Positions 8,434 to 16,785 of a stretch of DNA of 64,000 bases are shown here, one piece after another. Each line of letters begins with the position of its first letter. Position 1 is the first letter of the stretch. Below the pieces are notes generated by a model. That model was not told where the DNA came from, did no database searches, and saw only the letters and a list, made by a program, of their open reading frames with translations. The position numbers and the translations under genes are program-made. This DNA comes from RGIG9115 sp045649825 (GTDB lineage: Bacteria > Bacillota > Clostridia > UBA1381), in NCBI GenBank assembly GCA_045649825.1, contig JAZRQO010000017.1, positions 62,001-126,000 of the forward strand, written 5' to 3'.

Positions 8434-9672
8434 ATGGATGAACAATATGAAAAGTATAGGGCTAGTAAATTACTTTTTGTAATATGCTGGATAGTATATT
8501 TGTTTGTTGTAATTTCCAGGTCTAATTATACAACAGCGATTGCATTTATAGTAAAAGAGGGTGTATTCACTAAATCGGATGCGGGCATAATTTCTGCTGC
8601 ATTCTATTTTACATACGGATTTGTTCAATTAATCGGAGGAAATGCTGCGGATAGATTTTCACCGTATAAATTAATAATAATTGGCTTGGTTGGAGCACTT
8701 GTTACCAATATTATGCTCATGTTTTTTAATACCTTTATATGGGTTCTTGTACTATGGTGCTTAAACGGAGTGTTACAATTCGCAATGTGGCCATCTGTAA
8801 CAAGGATTATTGCTGCATATTTATTACCCGAGCATAGCACAAGAGCGAGCGTGTTTATACCGCTTGCTATTGCAATGGGCAATATACTGAGTTTTTGTAT
8901 TGCTTCACCTGTTTTAAATGTTCTTGGTTGGAAAGGTACTTTTTTAATAAATTCCCTTATACTTTCTATAGGTTTGATTATGTGGTTGTATGTAAAGAAA
9001 AAATCACAAGAGCTTTTGATGCCTGATGAAAGAATTAAAAAATCAAAAACCTACGAAAGGAAAGGATTATTGCCTTTAATATTTTCAAGCGGTTTGATTT
9101 TTGCAGTTTTTATGGCTATTGCACAGGGCGCTTTGGATACAGGTGTGAAATCCTGGGTCCCTACTATGATGATGGAAAGCTATATGTTTTCACCGTCTTT
9201 TTCCAACATTATAACTGCGGGGGTTAATTTGTGTAATATTATGGGTGCCGTGCTTTTGTCACGGACTATAGGCAAGATTAAAAATGCAGTTATGATACAA
9301 ACAATATATTTTGCTATGTTTATTCCTGCAAGTGTGTTTTTGATATTTGTCGGGAAAATTCCCGCAATTGTTGTATTCTTATTCCTTGTTATTGCAACCA
9401 CATCCGTATATGCTATGATTAATCTTAATGTTCGTATTTCGTCAAGCTTTGACAAGTTTGGATATAGCGGTGCAGTCAGTGGAATTATAAACTCAGGTCA
9501 ATGTGTGGGTATAGTCGCCGCAAACGGCGGACTTGGCATTGTTGCTGAAAGGTTTGGATGGAGCAGTGTTGCCCTTGTCTGGTGCATAGTTGCGGTTGTT
9601 GCGATAGCTATGGGAATTCCTGGATTTATACTTTGGAAACGGTTTATTAAAAAAAATAAAGTATTGCGGTAG
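8434..9672 (+). CDS. MFS transporter, organophosphate-antiporter-like
   Basis: A 412-residue polytopic membrane protein with about 12 hydrophobic segments and a central cytoplasmic loop near residues 185-210 rich in Lys and Glu. The N-terminal half (SRSNYTTAIAF, then GIISAAFYFTYGFVQLIGG and ADRFSPYK) resembles the OPA branch of the major facilitator superfamily (GlpT/UhpT/UhpC type), whose members exchange sugar phosphates or glycerol-3-phosphate for phosphate. The substrate is not readable. The start ATG follows a weak GAGAGAG ribosome binding site. The gene appears monocistronic: it has its own 200-base upstream region with alternative stem-loops, and its TAG stop lies inside the loop of its terminator hairpin. 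Confidence 0.82.
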   Translation: MDEQYEKYRASKLLFVICWIVYLFVVISRSNYTTAIAFIVKEGVFTKSDAGIISAAFYFTYGFVQLIGGNAADRFSPYKLIIIGLVGALVTNIMLMFFNTFIWVLVLWCLNGVLQFAMWPSVTRIIAAYLLPEHSTRASVFIPLAIAMGNILSFCIASPVLNVLGWKGTFLINSLILSIGLIMWLYVKKKSQELLMPDERIKKSKTYERKGLLPLIFSSGLIFAVFMAIAQGALDTGVKSWVPTMMMESYMFSPSFSNIITAGVNLCNIMGAVLLSRTIGKIKNAVMIQTIYFAMFIPASVFLIFVGKIPAIVVFLFLVIATTSVYAMINLNVRISSSFDKFGYSGAVSGIINSGQCVGIVAANGGLGIVAERFGWSSVALVWCIVAVVAIAMGIPGFILWKRFIKKNKVLR

Positions 9673-9694
9673 AATGCAATACTTTGTTTTTTTA
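9658..9694. terminator. Bidirectional terminator between MFS gene and DUF1836 gene
   Basis: AAAGTATTGC and GCAATACTTT form a perfect 10-bp stem with an 8-base loop that contains the MFS stop codon. A T-run follows on the + strand and an A-rich run precedes it, giving a U-run on the - strand, so it can serve both convergent genes. Confidence 0.9.
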
Positions 9695-10252
9695 ATTCTC
9701 AGGTATTTTTGTAAGTGCCTCTGTAAGAGTTTTAAAAATGTTTGCAGATGTAGAAAGCTGTATAAGAATATCGTTAAGCCGTTCCTGATTGTTTCCTTCA
9801 AGGTCAATGATTGGGTCTGCAACAGTTCTTATATTCTCAAGCACATACGAATTTGCCTTCTGCTGATTTTTCACGAATGAAGTATATGTTTGTTCAACCT
9901 CTTGTGCGTTTAAATCGACAGGCATAATTTTTTGAATTGTTGCCATATCGTGAGTTTGTTTAAGTGTGCAAACTACGAGAAGATATGCAAGATGTATTTT
10001 CGAATATCTTTTCTTTGCAGGGGGAGGGATAGTTCCAAGCTTTACGTAGTTGTTAATCATCGACGGGGTAATTGTTTTTTCAGTGCCGAGGGTTTCGTAA
10101 TAAATTTTAAGATATTTTTCAAGTAGTGAAATTATCTGGTCCATATAAAGCTCAATGTCGGGAAGTTCATTCCACTTGGGAAGACTATAGTTTTTGAATT
10201 TTGATTCTATATCATTCAGGGCGGAAACAAGCGTTTCTTTTTCAATATACAC
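9692..10252 (-). CDS. DUF1836 putative transcriptional regulator
   Basis: A protein of about 187 residues of the DUF1836 (YkrK-like) family, with an N-terminal MerR-like winged helix. The segment TITPSMINNYVKLGTIPPP followed by KKRYSKIHLAYLLV is the family core. The targets are unknown; YkrK in Bacillus is linked to control of the membrane protease HtpX. The GTG at 10252 is preferred over the ATG at 10273: the minus-strand promoter (TTGAAA, 17 bases, TATAAT at 10288-10316) should start near 10281, leaving the ATG only about 8 leader bases and no ribosome binding site, whereas AAAGGTTGG lies upstream of the GTG, though with long spacing. It is convergent with the MFS gene and divergent from the acyl-CoA synthetase gene. 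Confidence 0.85.
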   Translation of the reverse strand: MYIEKETLVSALNDIESKFKNYSLPKWNELPDIELYMDQIISLLEKYLKIYYETLGTEKTITPSMINNYVKLGTIPPPAKKRYSKIHLAYLLVVCTLKQTHDMATIQKIMPVDLNAQEVEQTYTSFVKNQQKANSYVLENIRTVADPIIDLEGNNQERLNDILIQLSTSANIFKTLTEALTKIPEN

Positions 10253-10287
10253 GGTTAAAAACCAACCTTTCATAAGTCATCAAATCT

Positions 10288-10316
10288 ATTATACAACATA
10301 TTTTTGTAAATTTCAA
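10288..10316 (-). promoter_or_regulatory. Promoter of the DUF1836 gene
   Basis: On the minus strand TTGAAA (bases 10316-10311), a 17-base spacer and TATAAT (10293-10288). It is back to back with the acyl-CoA synthetase promoter, the two -35 boxes lying about 11 bases apart. Confidence 0.72.
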
Positions 10317-10327
10317 GTATTTTTTTC

Positions 10328-10356
10328 TTGACATAATAAAAAATATGTGGTATAAT
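10328..10356 (+). promoter_or_regulatory. Consensus sigma-A promoter of the acyl-CoA synthetase gene
   Basis: Perfect TTGACA (10328-10333), 17-base spacer and TATAAT (10351-10356); start expected near 10363. A small stem, TAGATA/TATCTA (10369-10386), lies just inside the transcript, between the start site and the ribosome binding site. Confidence 0.86.
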
Positions 10357-10403
10357 GGTAATCAATACTAGATAACATAATATCTAAGAACGGAGTGGTT
10401 GTG

Positions 10404-11999
10404 ATGTTTACAAAATTTTCTAATATGAGAGAAATGGTAGAATCCGGCGGAAGTAAGTTTTCCGACAATGTTGCGTTTAAAATTAAGCTTAAAGAAGGCT
10501 ATCGTGATGTAACCTACAAAATTATGCAGGAAGAAGTAGAAGCATTGGGCAAGCTTCTGGTTAAAGAAGGTTACATAAATAAACGTATAGCCGTAATCGG
10601 TGAAAACAGCTATAATTGGATGCTTGTTTTCCTCACAGTTCTGTCTTGTGGCGGAACGATAGTTCCTTTGGACCGCGGACTTCTTGAATATGAGCTTGAT
10701 GAGCAGCTTTCCCGTGCAAATGCCGAGGTTGTATTCTGTTCCGAAAGCTTTTATGAGCATTTATCAAAAAAAACCGAAGTTAAAGCTGTTTGTATGACAT
10801 CTCCTGAGTTTCAGGAAATGCTTAATTTGGGTGCGACGCTTGATGATGCTGAATATAGAAGCATAGAAATTGATGCACACAAGATGAGTATACTTCTCTT
10901 TACATCAGGTACAACATCAAAGTCAAAGGCAGTTATGCTTTCCCAGAATAATCTTTTGTCTAATGTATACGGTCTTTGCAGATGGGAAACCTTCTATGAA
11001 AACGATATAAGCATGGCACTTCTTCCATTCCATCATGCCTTTGGTATGGTGCAGACCGTTTTGTTCCTTACAAACGGAATGTGTAATGTTTTCTGTGAAG
11101 GGCTGAGAGTTGCAAAGTGCCTTACAGAATACGGGGTTACTGTATTTGTCGCTGTACCTGTCGTTGTTGAAGAAATTAAGAATTCAATTATAAGACAGCT
11201 TAAAAAGCAGAATAAGCTCTCTCTAATAAATAAAATGATTGCTCTTTCATCTTTCCTCGGCAAGTTCAGAATTGATGTAAGACGAAAGCTTTTTGCACCC
11301 ATTATTGAAAAATTGGGAGGAGGACTTCGTTTTATAATTGTAGGTGCTGCACCTGCAAATCCCGAAACCCTTGACTGGCTTAACAAAATAGGAATACTTA
11401 CTGTTCAGGGATACGGTCTTTCTGAAACTTCTCCTGTTGTTTCGGCAGAAACCGATAAATTAATGAAAACAGGTTCTGTTGGAAAACCAATGATTGATGT
11501 GGAAGTTAAAATTATTGATCCTGACGAACGTGGACTTGGAGAAATCGCTGTTAAAGGTGAAAATGTTATGCTCGGTTATTACGGAGATGAAGAGGCAACT
11601 GCTGCAGTGATGAAAGACGGTTACTTCTTAACAGGTGATATAGGTAAGCTTGATGAGGACGGATATTTGTTCATAACGGGAAGAAAGAAAAATGTTATTG
11701 TGCTTAATACGGGCAAAAATGTATTCCCCGAAGAACTGGAAACACTTATCGACAGATGTCCTGCAATAAAGGAATGTATAGTATATAATGACGAAAAGGA
11801 CGGACGTGACTGCATAAGTGCAAAAATAGTATATGATACAAATCTTGATTATGAAGTCGCAAAGGAACAAATCGACTGTCATATGGAAGAAGTAAATGCA
11901 AAACTCATTTCTTATAAGCAGATTAAGGTATACGAAATAACCGATAAAGAAATGGAGAAAACAACAACAAAGAAGATAAAAAGAGAAAAAGCTCGATAA
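10404..11999 (+). CDS. AMP-binding acyl-CoA synthetase
   Basis: Adenylate-forming enzyme of the ANL superfamily, most like long-chain fatty acid-CoA ligases; it would activate an acyl group with ATP and load it on CoA or a carrier protein. The P-loop-like motif LLFTSGTTSKSKAVMLS lies near residue 165, the A5 motif VQGYGLSETSP near 340, and the hinge with the catalytic domain at YFLTGDIGKLDEDGYLFITG (near 420-440). TKKIKRE supplies the C-terminal catalytic Lys. The 531-residue length is normal for forms without extra domains. The ATG at 10404 is chosen over the GTG at 10395, which overlaps the GGAG ribosome binding site. It is monocistronic. The acyl substrate cannot be told. Confidence 0.87.
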   Translation: MFTKFSNMREMVESGGSKFSDNVAFKIKLKEGYRDVTYKIMQEEVEALGKLLVKEGYINKRIAVIGENSYNWMLVFLTVLSCGGTIVPLDRGLLEYELDEQLSRANAEVVFCSESFYEHLSKKTEVKAVCMTSPEFQEMLNLGATLDDAEYRSIEIDAHKMSILLFTSGTTSKSKAVMLSQNNLLSNVYGLCRWETFYENDISMALLPFHHAFGMVQTVLFLTNGMCNVFCEGLRVAKCLTEYGVTVFVAVPVVVEEIKNSIIRQLKKQNKLSLINKMIALSSFLGKFRIDVRRKLFAPIIEKLGGGLRFIIVGAAPANPETLDWLNKIGILTVQGYGLSETSPVVSAETDKLMKTGSVGKPMIDVEVKIIDPDERGLGEIAVKGENVMLGYYGDEEATAAVMKDGYFLTGDIGKLDEDGYLFITGRKKNVIVLNTGKNVFPEELETLIDRCPAIKECIVYNDEKDGRDCISAKIVYDTNLDYEVAKEQIDCHMEEVNAKLISYKQIKVYEITDKEMEKTTTKKIKREKAR

Positions 12000-12000
12000 G

Positions 12001-12036
12001 AAGAAGCTGAAGCCATATGGCTTCAGCTTCTTTTTT
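12001..12036 (+). terminator. Strong intrinsic terminator of the acyl-CoA synthetase gene
   Basis: GAAGCTGAAGCC and GGCTTCAGCTTC form a 12-bp stem, extendable by AA/TT, with an ATAT loop and six T after it, directly behind the stop codon. Confidence 0.93.
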
Positions 12037-12107
12037 AGTGTTTTGTGATATGATACGTCAGGGTTTGAAAAATTATGGTATAAAATATACAAAAATAAAA
12101 AAAATCA

Positions 12108-12168
12108 TTGATATTACCTGTTTTATAAGTTATAATATAATGAGGTATATTGTAGGAAAGTATACCTC
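12108..12168 (+). promoter_or_regulatory. gltX promoter with 5'-terminal stem-loop
   Basis: TTGATA (12108-12113), 17 bases, TATAAT (12131-12136) places the start near 12143. GAGGTATA (12142-12149) and TATACCTC (12161-12168) then form a perfect 8-bp hairpin that begins at the first transcribed bases. There is no T-run after it, so it is not a terminator; an mRNA-stabilising 5' hairpin or a protein operator are the options. No T-box element is present. Confidence 0.7.
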
Positions 12169-12224
12169 GTTTAAAACTGAACTAATAGCACTTTTTGTGT
12201 TTTTACAGAGAGGAATGGTATAGA

Positions 12225-13880
12225 ATGACTGATAATAAAAAAATGGCAGATTTGCTTTTCCCCAAAGCACTAAAATCAATAGAGGAATACGAAAAAATGT
12301 ATCCTGAGAGGGAACTTCCCGAAGGTGCTGTTGTTTCAAGGTTTGCACCAAGCCCCACAGGTTTTTTGCATATAGGAGGTTTGTTTGCGGCTTTTGTTGC
12401 TCAGCGTGCGGCGCTTACAACAGGCGGTGAGTTTTATCTTCGTATAGAAGACACCGACAAAAAACGTGAAGTTGAAAACGGTGTAAGTGGTATTGTAAAA
12501 GGCCTTTCTGATTTTGGGATTGAAATCAAGGAGGGTATGGTTTCTGAAACGGAATCTGTAGGAAACTATGGTCCGTATATTCAGAGTCAGCGTGCAGAAA
12601 TTTATCATTCCTTTGCCAAGAGCCTTGTAGAAAGAGGCTTTGCATATCCTTGTTTTATGACTGAGGATGAGCTTGCTGAAATCCGTGCAAAGCAGGAGGC
12701 TGAAAAGAAGAATCCCGGCTGCTACGGAGAGTATGCTAAATACAGAAATATAACTGCTGATGAAGCATCAGAGCGTATTGCCAACGGAGAAACTTACGTT
12801 TTAAGACTTAAATCCCCTGGTAAGGAAGAAAACAAAATTTCTTTCGTAGACGGAATTAAGGGTGAAATTGAGATGCCTGAGAATATTCAGGATGTTGTAA
12901 TTCTCAAATCCGACGGAATACCCACATATCATTTCGCACATGCAATTGATGATCATCTTATGAGAACTACTGATGTTATTCGTGGTGATGAATGGATTTC
13001 ATCAGTCCCCATACATGTACAGTTCTTTGATGTTCTTGGTTTTAAGCGTCCGAGATATTCACACATTTCTCCGATTATGAAAGAAGAAGACGGCGGTAAG
13101 CGTAAGCTTTCAAAGAGAAAGGACCCCGAGGCGGCTGTTGAGTTTTATTCTCAGGTTGGTTATCCCAAGGGGGCGGTTATTGAGTATCTCCTAACTATTG
13201 CAAATTCAAACTTTGAAGAATGGAGAGCTGAAAACCCCACAGCTTCAAATACCGAATTTGAATTTTCACTTTCAAAAATGAGTAAGGCGGGAGCACTTTT
13301 CGACCTTGTCAAGCTTAGTGATATAAGTAAAAATTATATTTCAACACTTACAAAAGAAGAAGTAACGGATGAAGTTCTTGCATGGGCAAAGGACAATAAT
13401 TCTGATTTCTATGATGTTATCAGTGAAGATGTGGAATATACCAAATCTGTTTTCGGAGTTGAACGAAACGAAATCAAACCTCGTAAAGAGCTTGTTAAGT
13501 GGGATGAAGCTCCTGCCTATGCAGAGTATTTCTACGAAAAGCTTTGGAATAGGGAAAGAGATTTTGAGGATATACTTCCAAAAGCGGATATGGTTGAAAT
13601 TCTTAATGAATATAAAAAGATATATAAAGCTGACGAAACTGCCGAAGATTGGTTCCCGCATCTTCGTGATATGAGCGAAGCACTCGGTTATGCAAAAGCA
13701 CCTAAGTTTTATAAAAAAGACCCGGATGCATTCCGCGGCCACGTTGGCCAGGTAAGCTCTGTAATCCGTGTTGCAGTTACGGGCAGAAAGAATTCGCCTG
13801 ACCTCTATGAGGTTATGCAGGTTCTTGGATTTGACAGAGTGATGTCACGTATAGATGAAAGCATTGAATTACTTAAATAA
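12225..13880 (+). CDS. gltX: Glutamate--tRNA ligase
   Basis: Class I synthetase that charges tRNA-Glu. The active-site motif SRFAPSPTGFLHIGG falls at about residues 38-52 and the KMSKS equivalent is RKLSKRKDPEA. At 551 residues it is longer than the usual 480-500, partly because about 35 residues (MADLLFPKALKSIEEYEKMY) precede the catalytic core, which normally starts within ten residues of the N-terminus. The ATG at 12225 is the first usable start after GAGAGG (12208-12213). glnS follows after 16 bases, so Gln-tRNA is made directly, and this enzyme is presumably discriminating. The C-terminal anticodon-binding region is poorly conserved to my eye. Confidence 0.93.
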   Translation: MTDNKKMADLLFPKALKSIEEYEKMYPERELPEGAVVSRFAPSPTGFLHIGGLFAAFVAQRAALTTGGEFYLRIEDTDKKREVENGVSGIVKGLSDFGIEIKEGMVSETESVGNYGPYIQSQRAEIYHSFAKSLVERGFAYPCFMTEDELAEIRAKQEAEKKNPGCYGEYAKYRNITADEASERIANGETYVLRLKSPGKEENKISFVDGIKGEIEMPENIQDVVILKSDGIPTYHFAHAIDDHLMRTTDVIRGDEWISSVPIHVQFFDVLGFKRPRYSHISPIMKEEDGGKRKLSKRKDPEAAVEFYSQVGYPKGAVIEYLLTIANSNFEEWRAENPTASNTEFEFSLSKMSKAGALFDLVKLSDISKNYISTLTKEEVTDEVLAWAKDNNSDFYDVISEDVEYTKSVFGVERNEIKPRKELVKWDEAPAYAEYFYEKLWNRERDFEDILPKADMVEILNEYKKIYKADETAEDWFPHLRDMSEALGYAKAPKFYKKDPDAFRGHVGQVSSVIRVAVTGRKNSPDLYEVMQVLGFDRVMSRIDESIELLK

Positions 13881-13896
13881 TGAAAGGATACAGGCA

Positions 13897-15564
13897 ATGG
13901 AAGAATTAAGCACAAATTTTATTCATGAAGCTATTAACAAAGACCTTGCTGACGGAGTTTATTCTGCAGTTCAGACAAGATTTCCACCCGAGCCTAACGG
14001 CTATCTTCATATCGGGCATGTAAAGGCTATATGCATAGATTTCGGTACTGCCGCTAAATATAACGGTGTATGTAACCTTCGACTGGATGATACAAATCCT
14101 ACAAAGGAAGATACCGAATACGTTGATGCTATAATGAGCGATATTGAGTGGCTTGGATTTAAATGGGGTAAGGTCCTTTATGCATCAGACTATTTTGATG
14201 ATATATACAAATGTGCGGTTAAGCTTATAGAAAAAGGTAAGGCTTATGTGTGCGACCTTTCTGCTGATGAAATCAGGGAATATAGAGGAACACTCAAGGC
14301 TCCCGGAAAGAACAGCCCCTATCGCGACAGAAGCATTGAGGAAAATCTCGACCTTTTCAAACGTATGACTGACGGAGAATTTCCCGATGGCTCAAAAGTG
14401 CTTCGTGCAAAAATAGATATGGCATCTCCCAATCTTAATATGAGGGACCCTGTTATCTACAGAATACTTAGAGCACATCATCACCGCACAGGCGATAAGT
14501 GGCTTGTATATCCTATGTATGACTTTGCGCATCCCATTTCCGATACTGTTGAGGGTGTTTCACATTCGCTCTGTTCGCTTGAGTTTGAAGACCACAGACC
14601 TCTTTATGACTGGTTCTTAAAGGAGCTTGATTTTGAAAAGCCATCAAGGCAGATTGAATTTGCACGTCTTAACCTTAATTACACACTCACAAGTAAAAGA
14701 AAGTGCTTAAAGCTTGTTCGTGACGGCATTGTAAGCGGGTGGGATGACCCCAGAATGTCAACCGTCAGCGGAATGAGAAGACGTGGCTACACAAAAGAAG
14801 CTCTTAAGGATTTCTGCGACCGTATAGGTGTGGCAAAAGCAAACAGTGTTGTTGATTTCAATCTTCTTGAACATTGCGTGCGTGAGGACCTTAATAAGAA
14901 AGCTCCTCGTGCCATGGCGGTACTTCGACCTGTTAAGCTTGTTATTGATAATTACCCCGATAATCTCACAGAAGAGATAACCGTTGAAGTTAATCCTGAA
15001 GATGAAACAGCAGGAACAAGAACAGTTGTTTTTTCAAAGAATATTTACGTTGAAGCCGACGATTATATGGACGAGCCTCCGAAGAAGTATTACAGACTTG
15101 CTATCGGCAATGAAGTACGTCTCAAGGGTGCGTATTATGTGACCTGTACAGGCGTTGAGCGTGATGAAAACGGAAATGTTACTGAAATTCACTGTACTTA
15201 CGACCCCGAATCTAAGGGTGGCCAAACACCTGACGGAAGAAAAGTAAGAGGTACAATTCACTGGGTAAGTGCAGATTGCGCAGTTGATGCCGAAATTCGC
15301 TTATACGACAGACTTTTTACAGTTGAAAATCCTTCAGATGAAGAAGCTAACGGGGATTATCTTACAAATCTTAATCCTGAGTCACAGGTGATACTTTCAG
15401 ATTGTAAAGTTGAGAAAAATCTTGCTGATGCCAAGGTTGGCGATACTTTCCAGTTTATGCGTCAGGGTTATTTCTGTGTTGACAGTGATTCTACAGATAA
15501 CAAGCTTGTGTTTAACAGAACTGTTGCACTTAAAGATTCCTGGGGCAAGCAAATGAATAAATAA
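13897..15564 (+). CDS. glnS: Glutamine--tRNA ligase
   Basis: Class I synthetase that charges tRNA-Gln directly. RFPPEPNGYLHIGHVK (about 28-43) is the GlnRS form of the HIGH motif, with NLRLDDTNP shortly after; TLTSKRKCLKLV is the KMSKS equivalent. Two C-terminal beta-barrels for anticodon recognition fill the last 220 residues. The 555-residue length is normal. Many Firmicutes lack GlnRS and use the Glu-tRNA amidotransferase, so its presence marks a lineage that acquired the eukaryote-derived enzyme. AAAGGA at 13884-13889 supports the ATG at 13897. The aminotransferase gene starts 17 bases after the stop. Confidence 0.96.
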   Translation: MEELSTNFIHEAINKDLADGVYSAVQTRFPPEPNGYLHIGHVKAICIDFGTAAKYNGVCNLRLDDTNPTKEDTEYVDAIMSDIEWLGFKWGKVLYASDYFDDIYKCAVKLIEKGKAYVCDLSADEIREYRGTLKAPGKNSPYRDRSIEENLDLFKRMTDGEFPDGSKVLRAKIDMASPNLNMRDPVIYRILRAHHHRTGDKWLVYPMYDFAHPISDTVEGVSHSLCSLEFEDHRPLYDWFLKELDFEKPSRQIEFARLNLNYTLTSKRKCLKLVRDGIVSGWDDPRMSTVSGMRRRGYTKEALKDFCDRIGVAKANSVVDFNLLEHCVREDLNKKAPRAMAVLRPVKLVIDNYPDNLTEEITVEVNPEDETAGTRTVVFSKNIYVEADDYMDEPPKKYYRLAIGNEVRLKGAYYVTCTGVERDENGNVTEIHCTYDPESKGGQTPDGRKVRGTIHWVSADCAVDAEIRLYDRLFTVENPSDEEANGDYLTNLNPESQVILSDCKVEKNLADAKVGDTFQFMRQGYFCVDSDSTDNKLVFNRTVALKDSWGKQMNK

Positions 15565-15581
15565 AGGGACAGAATTTAGTT

Positions 15582-16775
15582 ATGGATTACAATAAATATA
15601 TATCAGAAAAAGTAGGTAAGCTCAAAGCTTCTGCAATCCGTGAGATGTTTAAGCTTATGGCGGACCCTGAAATAATTTCATTAGCAGGAGGATCCCCTGA
15701 TTCATCATTGTTTCCGTCAGAAGAACTTGCAGAGATTGCAAAGGATATTCTAACAAATGATCCTGTAAAAGCACTTCAGTACGGAACAACGGACGGTTAC
15801 GCTCCTTTTAAAGAACAGGTACTTGAAAGAGCGGCAAAAATCGGATGTGTTGCCGATGGAGATAAAGTAATTATTACAACAGGTGAGCAGCAGGGAATAG
15901 ACCTTGCGGTTAAAACCTTCGTAAACGAAGGTGAGGGCGTTGCAGTTGAAGAGCCGAGCTTTGTGGGTTCTCTTAATTCAATCAGGGCACATAATGCAAA
16001 GCTCATACCCGTGCCTATGGAAGATGACGGAATCAATACAGAAGTTTTTGAGGAAACTCTTAAATCGCAAAAAATCAAGCTTCTTTACGTTATTCCTACT
16101 TTTCAGAATCCCACAGGAATTACAATGAGCCTTGAAAAGCGTAAGAGGCTTCTTGAACTTGCGAAAAAGTATGATTTCCTTATTCTTGAAGATAATCCTT
16201 ATGGTGATCTTCGTTTTAAAGGTGAGGATGTTCCTACCATCAAGTCGCTCGATACAGAGGGAAGAGTTATTTATTGCAGCTCTTTTTCAAAAATTCTCTC
16301 TCCCGGTTTAAGACTTGGATATGTTATATGTAATGGTGCGGTTATTGACAGAATCGAAATTGCAAAACAGGCAAATGATGTTCATACGCCGTTCTTCACA
16401 CAAATGCTTGCTTCGGAATATCTTAATAAGTATGATATAGATGAGGTTATCAAAAAAGCTCGTGAGATTTACGGAACAAAATGTGCATTTATGCTTGAAT
16501 GTATGGAAAAATATTTCCCGAAAACTGTTACATGGACAAAACCTGAAGGCGGACTGTTCATTATGTGTACTGTACCTGTTGGTACGGATATAGATGCAAT
16601 ACTTAAAGAAAGTCTTAAAAATAAGGTGGCATTTGTTGGCGGTAATTCCTTTATGACTGATCAGGAAAAGCCTTGTAATATGTTCCGCCTCAACTATTCA
16701 ACCATGCCTCTTGACAAAATAGAAAAAGGCATAAAATCTCTTGGTGAAGTTCTCAGCAGAATGATTAAGGAGTGA
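15582..16775 (+). CDS. PLP-dependent class I/II aminotransferase (LysN/MocR-type core)
   Basis: Fold-type I pyridoxal-phosphate aminotransferase of the COG1167 group, whose characterised members transaminate 2-aminoadipate, aromatic or branched-chain amino acids. It is 397 residues with no N-terminal GntR helix-turn-helix, so it is an enzyme rather than a MocR regulator. Visible are ISLAGGSPD (32-40), NPTG (176-179), the cofactor-contacting ILEDNPYGDLRF (201-212), and the Schiff-base lysine K237 in SSFSKILSPGLRLGY. The substrate is unknown. It is embedded between two tRNA synthetase genes (glnS 17 bases upstream, trpS 10 bases downstream), which hints at a link to amino-acid supply. Confidence 0.88.
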   Translation: MDYNKYISEKVGKLKASAIREMFKLMADPEIISLAGGSPDSSLFPSEELAEIAKDILTNDPVKALQYGTTDGYAPFKEQVLERAAKIGCVADGDKVIITTGEQQGIDLAVKTFVNEGEGVAVEEPSFVGSLNSIRAHNAKLIPVPMEDDGINTEVFEETLKSQKIKLLYVIPTFQNPTGITMSLEKRKRLLELAKKYDFLILEDNPYGDLRFKGEDVPTIKSLDTEGRVIYCSSFSKILSPGLRLGYVICNGAVIDRIEIAKQANDVHTPFFTQMLASEYLNKYDIDEVIKKAREIYGTKCAFMLECMEKYFPKTVTWTKPEGGLFIMCTVPVGTDIDAILKESLKNKVAFVGGNSFMTDQEKPCNMFRLNYSTMPLDKIEKGIKSLGEVLSRMIKE

Positions 16776-16785
16776 GCGGATTTTT

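Noticed and set aside
9674..9880. Plus-strand frame of 68 codons opposite the DUF1836 gene
   Set aside because: No ribosome binding site, Cys/Lys-rich composition typical of antisense translation, fully covered by the convincing minus-strand gene.
11628..12092. Long minus-strand frame at the end of the acyl-CoA synthetase gene
   Set aside because: Phe/Tyr/Cys-rich antisense shadow that crosses the strong terminator; no start signals.
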